Source: Lapidilactobacillus gannanensis (GTDB lineage Bacteria > Bacillota > Bacilli > Lactobacillales > Lactobacillaceae). Taken from it: a stretch of 64,000 nucleotides of DNA. The notes beneath the pieces were generated by a model. That model saw only the letters and a program-made list of their open reading frames with translations. It was not told the DNA's origin and made no database searches. A program made the position numbers and the translations under genes. The stretch lies in assembly GCF_003946675.1 (NCBI RefSeq), contig NZ_RHOT01000010.1, positions 1 to 64,000 of the forward strand, read 5' to 3'. This document shows, piece after piece, positions 37,101 to 43,580 of this stretch (position 1 is its first letter; every line of letters starts with the position of its first letter).

Positions 37101-37933
37101 AGAAAATCAAGCACATCGACCTCAATGACGGCAAGGTGATTAGCAACAAGCTCTACGAAAACGAACTGTCATTCAAGAAGATCAATGAAATTGCTACGCT
37201 GGTTGCGGGTAAAGGCTACTCCTACGCGATGACCGGTAACGCTGCTGGTGCGATTTTTGAACTGCTTGACGCTGACAAAAAGGTCATTCAGACCATCACC
37301 GTTTGCAAGGATTCCACTGGCTCCATCAAGCACTTGCCTGTGGGCACCTTCTATCTCCGTGAATCCAAGCCTTCTGCTACTAACCTTGTTCTTTATAAGG
37401 AAACCCTCAAGCTCGTATCTACTAAGGACGGCGTGACGATCTTCGATAGTAAGGATAAGCAGATTGGTGAGACCAAGTCTGATGCCAAGGAACCGACTAT
37501 CGACTTTGAACTGACCAACGACTTGATCAAAGGCACAGGCGAACTGACCAAGACCGACGTTTCTACTGGGAAGCGGCTGCCAAACACCGGCATCCGCATT
37601 CTGGACGAAAACGGCAAGACGGTCGTATCTGGTCGCACCGACAAGAACGGGGTCTTCTCCTTCGGCAATTTGCCTGCTGGCAAGTACAGCTTCCAAGAAT
37701 ACGACGCACCAAAGGGCTACGAAATTAGTGAAGCCCTCGTGCCATTCGAGATCACTAAGGATGGCGAAATCGTGAAGGCCGTCATGACCGACAAGCAGAC
37801 ACCTAAGCCTGGCCTCCCACAAACCGGTAACGCGACCTCCGGCTGGCTCATCGTCATCGGTGTAGTGCTGCTGCTCGGCGTCCTCGCTGCAATGGTTGTG
37901 ATCGGTGGTGCCAAGAAGAAAGACGGCAAGTAA
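34124..37933 (+). CDS. Giant thioester/Cna-B LPxTG surface adhesin
   Basis: A 1269-residue protein from the ATG at 34124 behind GGAGG. Signal peptide residues 1-30. An N-terminal thioester domain follows: Cys71 in AFCVEHG and Gln119 in AVTQMIIWE are the expected cross-link pair. About nine repeated SpaA/Cna-B modules follow, each with a KxD/K-rich first strand and ending in forms of EEKAPAGYVL or EVTAPNGYV, which form isopeptide-locked rods. The end is GLPQTGNATSG, a helix and GGAKKKDGK for sortase A anchoring. It probably binds host or food surfaces covalently or stabilises mating pairs. Placed immediately before the SpoVG-like gene. Confidence 0.93.
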   Translation: MKAARRTSIFAALIMLFVQLFVPASIALAASMTNTKVADWRNTWHLHLFNGLHWTDTGMWMKKVDGKVAFCVEHGVDLDMSGSGYNPSAYSDAKKDQLAKIAYYGYYQKPTNRNYAVTQMIIWETLGDSLLTTPNKTYQSEKKAILDKVAAHDRKPSFNGKQITLAVGDSITLTDTNGRLAAFAQQTANTANLKITKSGNKLTLTATAQSKESGKVAYAIAKAADVGTSFVYTKGSQQKLVNFKLSNNGEFSLPIKVNLNGNVKAKKVDADTNKALPGAKLKFEYAGTTKEVTTGTDGYAALNGIKAGTKIKISEVTAPNGYVNKGELKEVTIEPGKTVEVVLGNKEQLGNVTLAKIGREFGSDMFNAYYSLNGAVYGIYTSTGTRVGAITTDGNGRGTLQNLKLGSYYALEEKAPAGYVLNTAKLPFELKYAGQTVAVTTAHVDTTDQEQRGTATIEKVDTVTGKQPQGAASLNRAVYELHRAADDKLVKSVTIANNIASVSGLELDDYYWQEVKAPTGYVLDPQKHPFKLAYAGQNVTTTAATTTVKEQVITGDLDLLKYGNYDWATQGKGTKPVMLKGTQFTVTSKTTGKVVRTALTDAQGYVKFTDLPYDTYTVTETKTPTGYNGIKPFTVTVDGTQKSQHYSIENKVIEEKLRVVKVDTETGKTVLRAGAIFRIKNLRTNKYEVQPTADKTGTTDKFATDNSSELITAEALGYGKYQLEEVQAPEGYVLAKEPAKFTIDGSHKDGIVVIKFADLSQKGVATLTKTGATPVAVEKVETEYGDQYKFKYDYTALAGARFEFKAAEDITTADGTVRAHKGAVVATGTTDAQGQIQTPELYLGKYTATEISAPNGFIMNTDPIAFELKYAGQEVTVTSTSLEAKNDFQQLDVSLNKQEESITGWKDNLPVIKNIAANGQTFGLFTQGETKIGDTVIPSESLVATTTVKDGKGEFGAIQLPEGYYYVKELDAGEKHDLNTTMYGFHFHTTDNEKIKHIDLNDGKVISNKLYENELSFKKINEIATLVAGKGYSYAMTGNAAGAIFELLDADKKVIQTITVCKDSTGSIKHLPVGTFYLRESKPSATNLVLYKETLKLVSTKDGVTIFDSKDKQIGETKSDAKEPTIDFELTNDLIKGTGELTKTDVSTGKRLPNTGIRILDENGKTVVSGRTDKNGVFSFGNLPAGKYSFQEYDAPKGYEISEALVPFEITKDGEIVKAVMTDKQTPKPGLPQTGNATSGWLIVIGVVLLLGVLAAMVVIGGAKKKDGK

Positions 37934-37934
37934 C

Positions 37935-38177
37935 ATGCGCATTTCTTCTATCAATATGTACCCTGATCCCGGTGGCGACGTGCTGCTCCAAGGAGACATC
38001 GTATTGGATCATGTGCTGATCTTGAAAAACGTGAAGCTCATCGAAGGTCAGTATCGCTGGTATATTCAGTTCCCACGATACGCTGATGGCCGCACGGTTC
38101 ACCCAATCTCCAAATCGTTTTACGACTATCTGCTCCAACAACTAACCGAATACTATCACCAAGCCACAGCCGAGTAG
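37935..38177 (+). CDS. SpoVG-like small nucleic-acid-binding protein
   Basis: An 80-residue protein starting 1 bp after the adhesin stop. Its strand pattern MRISSINMYPDPGGDVLLQG, then VKLIEG, IQFPRYADGRTVHPISKSF, and a helical end matches SpoVG, a DNA- and RNA-binding regulator. The tight junction with the adhesin suggests one transcript. A role in controlling ICE or adhesin expression is inferred only. Confidence 0.7.
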   Translation: MRISSINMYPDPGGDVLLQGDIVLDHVLILKNVKLIEGQYRWYIQFPRYADGRTVHPISKSFYDYLLQQLTEYYHQATAE

Positions 38178-38196
38178 CCCAACTACCCGGCTTTTT
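38168..38196 (+). terminator. Terminator after the SpoVG-like gene
   Basis: AGCCGAGTAG and CTACCCGGCT pair with one mismatch, then TTTTT. The stem overlaps the 3' end of the gene. Confidence 0.7.
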
Positions 38197-38219
38197 GAAT
38201 ACGAAAGGAAGACTTCAAC

Positions 38220-38543
38220 ATGGAACTCAAATTTGTTGCACCAAATATTGAAAAGACGTTCGGTCACCTATACTTCGGCTCGCTCAAGCGCGAACTGTCA
38301 GAAGGAGATCGTGACAACCGCAAGGTTGTCTCCCGCACTTACGAGTTGTTCTCCGACTTGCAGCGCACCGACAACATCGAAATCACTATTCCGGCGAAGA
38401 AAGGTGACAAGGCCGAAAGCATTGAAGTTGACGCACCGGTCACCATCATCAAGCCGCGGATTGCGACCGTTGGCTACCGGATCGGTGAACAAGCCTTTGT
38501 GCGCTACATCTGCAATGCCGACGATATTGTCCCAGTCAAATAA
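38220..38543 (+). CDS. DUF961 family conjugation protein
   Basis: A 107-residue protein matching the small DUF961 proteins that open Tn916-like transfer modules (Orf23 type). GAAAGGAAG precedes the ATG. It starts the transfer operon and is followed after 17 bp by a second DUF961 protein. In ICEBs1-type elements such proteins act as helicase processivity factors for plasmid-like replication (HelP), so a similar role is likely for this pair. Confidence 0.85.
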   Translation: MELKFVAPNIEKTFGHLYFGSLKRELSEGDRDNRKVVSRTYELFSDLQRTDNIEITIPAKKGDKAESIEVDAPVTIIKPRIATVGYRIGEQAFVRYICNADDIVPVK

Positions 38544-38560
38544 AGAAAAGAGGAACTCAC

Positions 38561-38932
38561 ATGCGATTAGCAGAAGGCATCGTTATCGACTTAGAAGAAA
38601 CCTTTGGCGTCCTAAAATTCTCCGGCCAGCGCCGCGAACGCTTCGTGCAAGACGAAGACGGCAATCGTACTGACGACGTGAAGGAACGCACCTATGACTT
38701 GAAGTCCATGAAACAGGGAATGATGATTCAGGTTTCCATTCCGGCCGAAGCTGGAATCAAAGACTTCAAGTACAACCAGATTGTTGCTTTGGTTGACCCA
38801 GTGATCGACACCGTGGCAAACGCGAACTTCAACCGCGTCGAAACTTCGTGGTACATGAAGGCCAAGGATCTCGTGATTGCCACCGCACCGGTCAAGCCAC
38901 AGGAGAAGCCAAGCAACAATGACAAGAAATAG
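38561..38932 (+). CDS. DUF961 family conjugation protein, second copy
   Basis: A 123-residue relative of the preceding gene. Shared phrases include EETFGVLKFSGQRRER here and EKTFGHLYFGSLKREL there, and ERTYDLKSM versus SRTYELFSDL. It has a longer charged tail. AAAGAGG precedes the ATG. Two DUF961 genes in tandem also occur in Tn916 (orf23-orf22). Confidence 0.85.
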   Translation: MRLAEGIVIDLEETFGVLKFSGQRRERFVQDEDGNRTDDVKERTYDLKSMKQGMMIQVSIPAEAGIKDFKYNQIVALVDPVIDTVANANFNRVETSWYMKAKDLVIATAPVKPQEKPSNNDKK

Positions 38933-39006
38933 CTCATTGCCCCACTCCTCACGCGCGCCGCCCGCTGCGGCGGTTGCTTACCACTCATGAAAGGAGTTGA
39001 CCATAG

Positions 39007-39270
39007 ATGATGACTTCCACATTGACCGTAGTTGGTCGTGAAGTGTTCATCGACGACTATAACGAAGAAATCGACAACGACTACCGCCTTGACCCAGACG
39101 AGATTCTGCAAGACATGGTGGAACTCATGGAAGAAAGCCCTGAATCTTACCAACACCTACATTTCGACAGTGAACAGACCAACGACGGCATGAATAAGCT
39201 GTTCTCGTTCACTTCATACGAAGGTGAAGATGGCTTGCGGCTCTCGTATCTGGGCGTCAGCGATGAATGA
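39007..39270 (+). CDS. Small acidic protein, member 1 of a five-gene ICE family
   Basis: An 87-residue strongly acidic protein. Start at 39007 follows AAAGGAG. The layout is an opening strand, VFIDDYNEE, an acidic helix with DPDEILQDMVELMEE, and the end FSFTSYEGEDGLRLSYLGV. This pattern recurs in four other proteins of the element (39284, 39555, 41217 and 43019). No known family recognised. Confidence 0.78.
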   Translation: MMTSTLTVVGREVFIDDYNEEIDNDYRLDPDEILQDMVELMEESPESYQHLHFDSEQTNDGMNKLFSFTSYEGEDGLRLSYLGVSDE

Positions 39271-39283
39271 AAGGACTGATGAC

Positions 39284-39535
39284 ATGGCACAAGCACTAAG
39301 CATTGACGGCTTTTTGGAGGACTATCCCGAACTAGTTGACCCTGATTACCACGACCCCAGCCCTGACGCTTTGATCGACATGGTACTGATGGCCGCCGAA
39401 CAGGCCAATCCTGATGAACCATTTTCCATTTGGGTAGACGGCGAATGTACCCGCGATCATGAATCCAAAGAGTTCAGTTTCAATATCGACACCGAAGACC
39501 GACAACCCGCTATCAAATATATTGGCGTCAAGTAA
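39284..39535 (+). CDS. Small acidic protein, member 2 of the family
   Basis: An 83-residue acidic protein. Start at 39284 follows AAAGGA with good spacing. Pattern: FLEDYPELVDPDY, the helix SPDALIDMVLMAAEQ, FSIWVDGE, then KEFSFNIDTEDRQPAIKYIGV. It lies 13 bp after member 1. Confidence 0.75.
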   Translation: MAQALSIDGFLEDYPELVDPDYHDPSPDALIDMVLMAAEQANPDEPFSIWVDGECTRDHESKEFSFNIDTEDRQPAIKYIGVK

Positions 39536-39554
39536 CGCCCAAAGGAGAATTTCT

Positions 39555-39842
39555 ATGAATGATCAAGTAACCCTCGTCAACCTGGACGACTTTCAATTTC
39601 ACTACGAACACATCGCTGACTTTGACAACGGTGCATCACCCACTGGTGACGTCATCATCAACTTAATCGACGCAGCTAATCACGCGATTCAAGCTGGCAT
39701 GAATGCTTGTGACCTGATTTTAGCCAGCGAGCAGTGTGCGAAACCCGAAGCCTACCTTCAAGGCGCGCGCTTTGGTTTCAACGTTTCAAGTAGTCCACTT
39801 GGTCTCGTGATTGGCTACGACGGAGTGAACATTGACGAATGA
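39555..39842 (+). CDS. Small acidic protein, member 3 of the family
   Basis: A 95-residue acidic protein starting after AAAGGAG. Pattern: FQFHYEHIADFD, the helix TGDVIINLIDAANHAIQAG, then ARFGFNVSSSPLGLVIGYDGV. Its stop overlaps the TcpA start by 4 bp, so expression is coupled to the coupling protein. Confidence 0.78.
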   Translation: MNDQVTLVNLDDFQFHYEHIADFDNGASPTGDVIINLIDAANHAIQAGMNACDLILASEQCAKPEAYLQGARFGFNVSSSPLGLVIGYDGVNIDE

Positions 39843-41227
39843 AACTCACGTATCGCGGTACACGGGTCTATCCCCGTCAACGCAACTTACTCTACAACAC
39901 GGCGATGACGGTTGTGGTTTGCTTGTGGGTAACTGGAGCTGCCATTGCCTATTGGCCGCTGCTAAGACAAATCAACTGGAAGTTGTTTAGTTGGCCGGAC
40001 GTGGCCGCCTTGCCTTGGTCATGGCTACCGCTGATTATTAACAGTTTATGCACAGCGCTACTCTTTGGCGCTGGCTTGTGGTCATATCGAACTTGGTTTG
40101 CGGATTCCTACAAGCAGATGGAACACCGCCAAAAGCTCGCCCGCATGATCATGGAGAATAAATGGTACCAAACTGACCAAACCAACAGCGAGAGTTTCTT
40201 CAAGGACTTAGGCTCAACGCGCACCAAAGAGAAGATCTCGCACTTTCCCAAAATCTACTACCGGCTCAAAGACGGGCTGATCCACGTTTCCGTTGAAATC
40301 GTCATGTCTTCCTATCAAGATCAGCTCCTGCACTTGGAAAAGAAGCTCGAAGCCGGTCTTTACTGTGAGCTGGTAGACAAGATCTTGCACGATTCTTATG
40401 TCGAGTACACCTTGCTTTACGACACGATCGGCAAGCGTATCACCATTGCTGACGTGACCTGTGAACACGGCTCCATTCAGCTCATGGAAACTGTGGCTTG
40501 GCACTATGACGCACTGCCTCACATGTTAATCGCTGGTGGCACTGGTGGCGGGAAGACCTACTTCATTTTGACGTTGATTGAAGCACTTCTGAAAGACGGT
40601 GCCCAACTCACCATTCTTGACCCGAAAAATGCCGACCTTGCCGATCTGGCAGACGTGATGCCAGGGGTCTACTCGAAGAAGGAGGCCATGCTTGGTGCGC
40701 TTGAAACCTTCTATCAGGACATGATGGCGCGCAACGACAAAATGAAACAAATGGACGGGTACAAGACCGGCGAGAACTACGCCTATCTTGGACTACCCGC
40801 CCACTTTCTGATTTTTGATGAATATGTCGCCTTCATGGATATGCTTGGCCGCGATGCTATGCAAGTCATGTCCAAGCTCAAACAGATTGTCATGCTTGGC
40901 CGTCAAGCCGGCTTCTTCCTCGTGTTGGCTTGCCAACGGCCTGACGCAAAATATTTAGGCGACGGGATAAGAGATCAGTTCATGTTCCGCGTTGCGCTTG
41001 GGCGCATGAGTGAGCTGGGCTATTCCATGATGTTCGGCGAAACCAATAAAGACTTCTTTCAAAAACCGATCAAGGGACGCGGCTATGTGGACACTGGCGG
41101 CAGCGTGATCTCTGAATTTTACACACCACTAGTGCCGCGCGGCTATGATTTCCTCACCGAAATTGGTGCCGTAGCCAATACCGTACCCGCAACCCCAACA
41201 GAACAGGAGGTATCAAATGAGCACTGA
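39839..41227 (+). CDS. tcpA: FtsK/SpoIIIE-like coupling protein TcpA
   Basis: A 462-residue ATPase, equivalent to Tn916 Orf21 and ICEBs1 ConQ. Two N-terminal helices (about residues 21-40 and 56-80) anchor it. The motor has Walker A LIAGGTGGGKTYF, Walker B FLIFDEYVAF and the arginine-rich VLACQRPDAKYLGDGIRDQF. It recruits the relaxase-bound DNA strand to the secretion channel. It overlaps both neighbours. Confidence 0.95.
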   Translation: MKLTYRGTRVYPRQRNLLYNTAMTVVVCLWVTGAAIAYWPLLRQINWKLFSWPDVAALPWSWLPLIINSLCTALLFGAGLWSYRTWFADSYKQMEHRQKLARMIMENKWYQTDQTNSESFFKDLGSTRTKEKISHFPKIYYRLKDGLIHVSVEIVMSSYQDQLLHLEKKLEAGLYCELVDKILHDSYVEYTLLYDTIGKRITIADVTCEHGSIQLMETVAWHYDALPHMLIAGGTGGGKTYFILTLIEALLKDGAQLTILDPKNADLADLADVMPGVYSKKEAMLGALETFYQDMMARNDKMKQMDGYKTGENYAYLGLPAHFLIFDEYVAFMDMLGRDAMQVMSKLKQIVMLGRQAGFFLVLACQRPDAKYLGDGIRDQFMFRVALGRMSELGYSMMFGETNKDFFQKPIKGRGYVDTGGSVISEFYTPLVPRGYDFLTEIGAVANTVPATPTEQEVSNEH

Positions 41228-41492
41228 TGTCAAAATCGAAAACCACGCGCAATTCCTCAACGACTTTCACGAGAACTTGCCTTTCCAATCCGACGAAGAC
41301 GCGGAAGACCAACTTGAATGGATGGCAATGCACGCCCACGAGTACCCAGATTCACGGATCTGGATGGGCGCTCCCGGCGGCCTTACCGCTGATCGTTTTC
41401 CGAAGCGCTTTTGGTTCAACGTCACTACTGGCGACGACGGTGGCTTGGTCATGACTTACACCAATGTCGCAGATGAAGGCGATGAGGAGTAG
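41217..41492 (+). CDS. Small acidic protein, member 4 of the family
   Basis: A 91-residue protein overlapping the end of tcpA by 11 bp, with GGAGG inside tcpA. Pattern: AQFLNDFHENLPFQ, DEDAEDQLEWMAMHAHE, SRIWMGAPGG, then KRFWFNVTTGDDGGLVMTYTNV. Among the five it is closest to member 5 (43019), as in DAEDQLEWM versus DAEDALLEM. Confidence 0.8.
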   Translation: MSTDVKIENHAQFLNDFHENLPFQSDEDAEDQLEWMAMHAHEYPDSRIWMGAPGGLTADRFPKRFWFNVTTGDDGGLVMTYTNVADEGDEE

Positions 41493-41494
41493 AT

Positions 41495-42352
41495 CTATGG
41501 TAATCCGATCTCGTTCACCAGATCTAATGCAGCATCGCAGGTGGCTTCATAAGTGACGTTCTCACTGTATACGTAGGCCACTCGGTACTTTTCCCAGCGC
41601 TGTTTCAATAGCACAGACCCACGCAATGTTGCAATGATTTCTGCGTATCGCGGCAACAGTGCTTCCGAACCACGAAGATCCGCCGTCGCGTGCAATGCAT
41701 CCTTTAAGACTTTGAAATCAATATTCTGCCGTTGCACCTTATCGAACAGATACAAGTCGTAGAAGTCTTTCATACGCGAATTAAGTTCTTGCCGCACAAC
41801 CATGGATTCGAGTTTCTCGGCAAGAATGGTCTCCATATTGTAAGCCATAACTAGAATATCTTGATCATTAAAAATCGTACGATGATGCCATGAAATTTCG
41901 CGGGGCGTGATTGTGTCCCCCGTTGAAACATCGATCTTCGTATCTACGACGCTGTTGTAGATCTTTGCTTCGATATGAATGCGAAACCCAGCGTATTCTG
42001 CGGCGACACGAATATCGTCAATCTTAGCAATTCTGATTGTTACGTCGCTGTCTGGCTCGTTCATATCAGCGATGTCCGTAAACACTTTGAGGATTTCCTC
42101 TTTTGTTACCGGCAAGCCTTTGATCGAGGTATCAACGTCACGAGTTGCCCGTGTATCAACACCTAGCATTGACGCGATTAGAAACCCGCCTTTGAGAATC
42201 AAGTTATCCCGGTAAGGCGAACGAGAAATACGATCTACAATCTCGTCTAACGCCACCTCTTGCATCAATATTTGGGGATCAATCTGCTTTTCCTTGGCAA
42301 GGTTACGCACCTTGGCTTTGAACTGTTGCCCATTTGAAAAACCTAGTTTCAC
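41495..42352 (-). CDS. abiEii: AbiEii-type nucleotidyltransferase toxin
   Basis: A 285-residue protein on the opposite strand to the transfer genes. The polymerase-beta-like nucleotidyltransferase core LILKGGFLIASMLGV and TRATRDVDTSI lies near residues 48-77, with the C-terminal helical part RVAYVYSENVTYE. It is the toxin of a type IV toxin-antitoxin and phage abortive-infection system. Its ATG overlaps the antitoxin stop by 4 bp. It would stabilise the element and give phage defence. Confidence 0.92.
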   Translation of the reverse strand: MKLGFSNGQQFKAKVRNLAKEKQIDPQILMQEVALDEIVDRISRSPYRDNLILKGGFLIASMLGVDTRATRDVDTSIKGLPVTKEEILKVFTDIADMNEPDSDVTIRIAKIDDIRVAAEYAGFRIHIEAKIYNSVVDTKIDVSTGDTITPREISWHHRTIFNDQDILVMAYNMETILAEKLESMVVRQELNSRMKDFYDLYLFDKVQRQNIDFKVLKDALHATADLRGSEALLPRYAEIIATLRGSVLLKQRWEKYRVAYVYSENVTYEATCDAALDLVNEIGLP

Positions 42353-42936
42353 AGTAGTACCTCCATGTAGTTGTTGATTTTTTCTCTAACTTTGAACAAA
42401 TCTGCATAGCGTACCAGCCGCCCAATATCTTTTTGCTTTAGCTGCGAATAGCTAATCATTGCTTGACGAATAGTTTCCGAATCTGATGAATCACGCGCTC
42501 GTAAAATATCACAGAGGGTTCGCTCAATATTGTAGACCCGTACCTTGTGCTGACCCGGAGACAGCACTTCCTCAACGCCTAGCTCATGCCACTTTACATT
42601 TTGACGATAGACCCGCACAGGAAACTCGCCGAGTGAACTTGCATTATAGCCGCGAGGAAAATTCATTTGGTAACGATCCGGTGTCCTGTCGATCATATGA
42701 TGCAAAAAGAGCGCAGTGTCTTTATAGTAGATACCTTTGTTAAAACGATACTGAAGGATATACATGTCATCTTCAAATATCGCCGGGTCAATATACACCC
42801 CACGCCCTACTCGTTCTAGCTTACCAAGGTTTGCAAGATCAATAAGCAGATGTGGATCAATTCCAAGTTTTCTAGCATCCGCAGTCGTTACCTGCCCGTT
42901 ATTTTGCTTCAAGAAGGATTCAATTAAATCTGACAT
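42349..42936 (-). CDS. abiEi: AbiEi-type antitoxin/autorepressor
   Basis: A 195-residue protein from the ATG at 42936, preceded by GTGAGG. Residues 1-60 form a winged helix (NNGQVTTADARKLGIDPHLL, then RVGRGVYIDP). The C-terminal part resembles AbiEi antitoxin domains. AbiEi proteins bind inverted repeats upstream of their own operon, which fits the palindrome at 42948-42992. Confidence 0.9.
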   Translation of the reverse strand: MSDLIESFLKQNNGQVTTADARKLGIDPHLLIDLANLGKLERVGRGVYIDPAIFEDDMYILQYRFNKGIYYKDTALFLHHMIDRTPDRYQMNFPRGYNASSLGEFPVRVYRQNVKWHELGVEEVLSPGQHKVRVYNIERTLCDILRARDSSDSETIRQAMISYSQLKQKDIGRLVRYADLFKVREKINNYMEVLL

Positions 42937-42947
42937 TAAGTTCGCCT

Positions 42948-42992
42948 CACGTTTCAAGCATCATTATACCATATAACGATGCTTGAAACGTG
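42948..42992. promoter_or_regulatory. AbiE operator-promoter palindrome
   Basis: CACGTTTCAAGCATC (42948-42962) and GATGCTTGAAACGTG (42978-42992) form a perfect 15-bp inverted repeat with a 15-bp spacer. The spacer holds a minus-strand TATAAT -10 box (ATTATA, 42963-42968) and a + strand TATAAC. Repressor binding would block abiE and possibly the divergent gene at 43019. Confidence 0.85.
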
Positions 42993-43018
42993 AAATCACA
43001 AGTACGAAAGGAGAACCC

Positions 43019-43279
43019 ATGAGAATACCAATTATTAACAATCAAAGTCGTTTTCAGGAAGACTACGCTGACACGATTATAGCTGGAACCCCAGAGGACG
43101 CAGAAGACGCCCTGCTGGAAATGTGCGATTACATTGAGCCTTACGAAGACGGCGATCACTGGCTCGAGCTCGTCGGTGATCGCACTATTTCGGGCAAGCC
43201 CGTCTACTTCTGGTTCACAGCTAACATGACGCAAACTGGCATGCAGCTCACCTATCATAGCTGGGCGCATCATTACTAA
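43019..43279 (+). CDS. Small acidic protein, member 5 of the family
   Basis: An 86-residue protein starting after AAAGGAG. Pattern: SRFQEDYADTIIA, PEDAEDALLEMCDYIEP, HWLELVGD, then VYFWFTANMTQTGMQLTYHSW. It lies just past the AbiE operator and could share its control. Confidence 0.8.
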   Translation: MRIPIINNQSRFQEDYADTIIAGTPEDAEDALLEMCDYIEPYEDGDHWLELVGDRTISGKPVYFWFTANMTQTGMQLTYHSWAHHY

Positions 43280-43327
43280 TCGGCTACACGCCGTCGTCAA
43301 GACAAAGCCTTTGAAAGGAGCAGGACT

Positions 43328-43507
43328 ATGACTAACCAATCTGTTCAGCAAGGCTGCACCCTGCCGCCACGCGCGGCGTGCAGCGCAAAAGCCGCAAGCG
43401 TGAGTGGCAGCGGTCGGCTGGCGCCGACCGCTTACCCCCAGTACTCTAACAGGGGGGTATTAAATACAACGTCTGTGCCTGAACACAGGGTAGAAAGGTT
43501 GATATGA
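43328..43507 (+). CDS. Possible 59-residue protein encoded across oriT
   Basis: An open frame of 59 codons starts with ATG after GAAAGGAG, reads MTNQSVQQGCTLPPRAAC and passes through all the hairpins of the transfer origin to TGA at 43505-43507. The product has no recognised fold and is Ala/Ser-rich. Good ribosome-binding site, but overlap with a structural DNA site makes coding uncertain. Confidence 0.35.
   Translation: MTNQSVQQGCTLPPRAACSAKAASVSGSGRLAPTAYPQYSNRGVLNTTSVPEHRVERLI
43351..43458 (+). other. oriT: Origin of transfer (oriT)
   Basis: Immediately before the relaxase gene, as in ICEBs1 and Tn916. The nic hairpin ACCCCCAGTACTCTAACAGG continues to GGGGT (43434-43458). CCCCC pairs with GGGGG, and CTAACAGGGGG resembles the nic-site sequence of Tn916/ICEBs1 oriT. 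Upstream are a perfect 9-bp stem GCGGTCGGC/GCCGACCGC (43410-43431) and a larger stem-loop GCTGCAC...GTGCAGC (43351-43383). Confidence 0.85.
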
Positions 43508-43530
43508 CGGCGTTTCAATAGAAAAAGACA

Positions 43531-43566
43531 AAATGATGGATGGCAACCCCAATCCATCATTTTTTG
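43531..43566 (+). terminator. Hairpin between oriT and relaxase gene
   Basis: AAATGATGGAT and ATCCATCATTT pair and are followed by T-rich DNA. It may attenuate transcription into the relaxase gene or be part of the transfer site. Confidence 0.65.
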
Positions 43567-43580
43567 AAAGGAGCGTTGCC

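Noticed and set aside
37169-37999. 276-codon minus-strand open frame over the adhesin end and SpoVG-like gene
   Set aside because: Overlaps two well-supported + strand genes entirely and has no recognisable domain.
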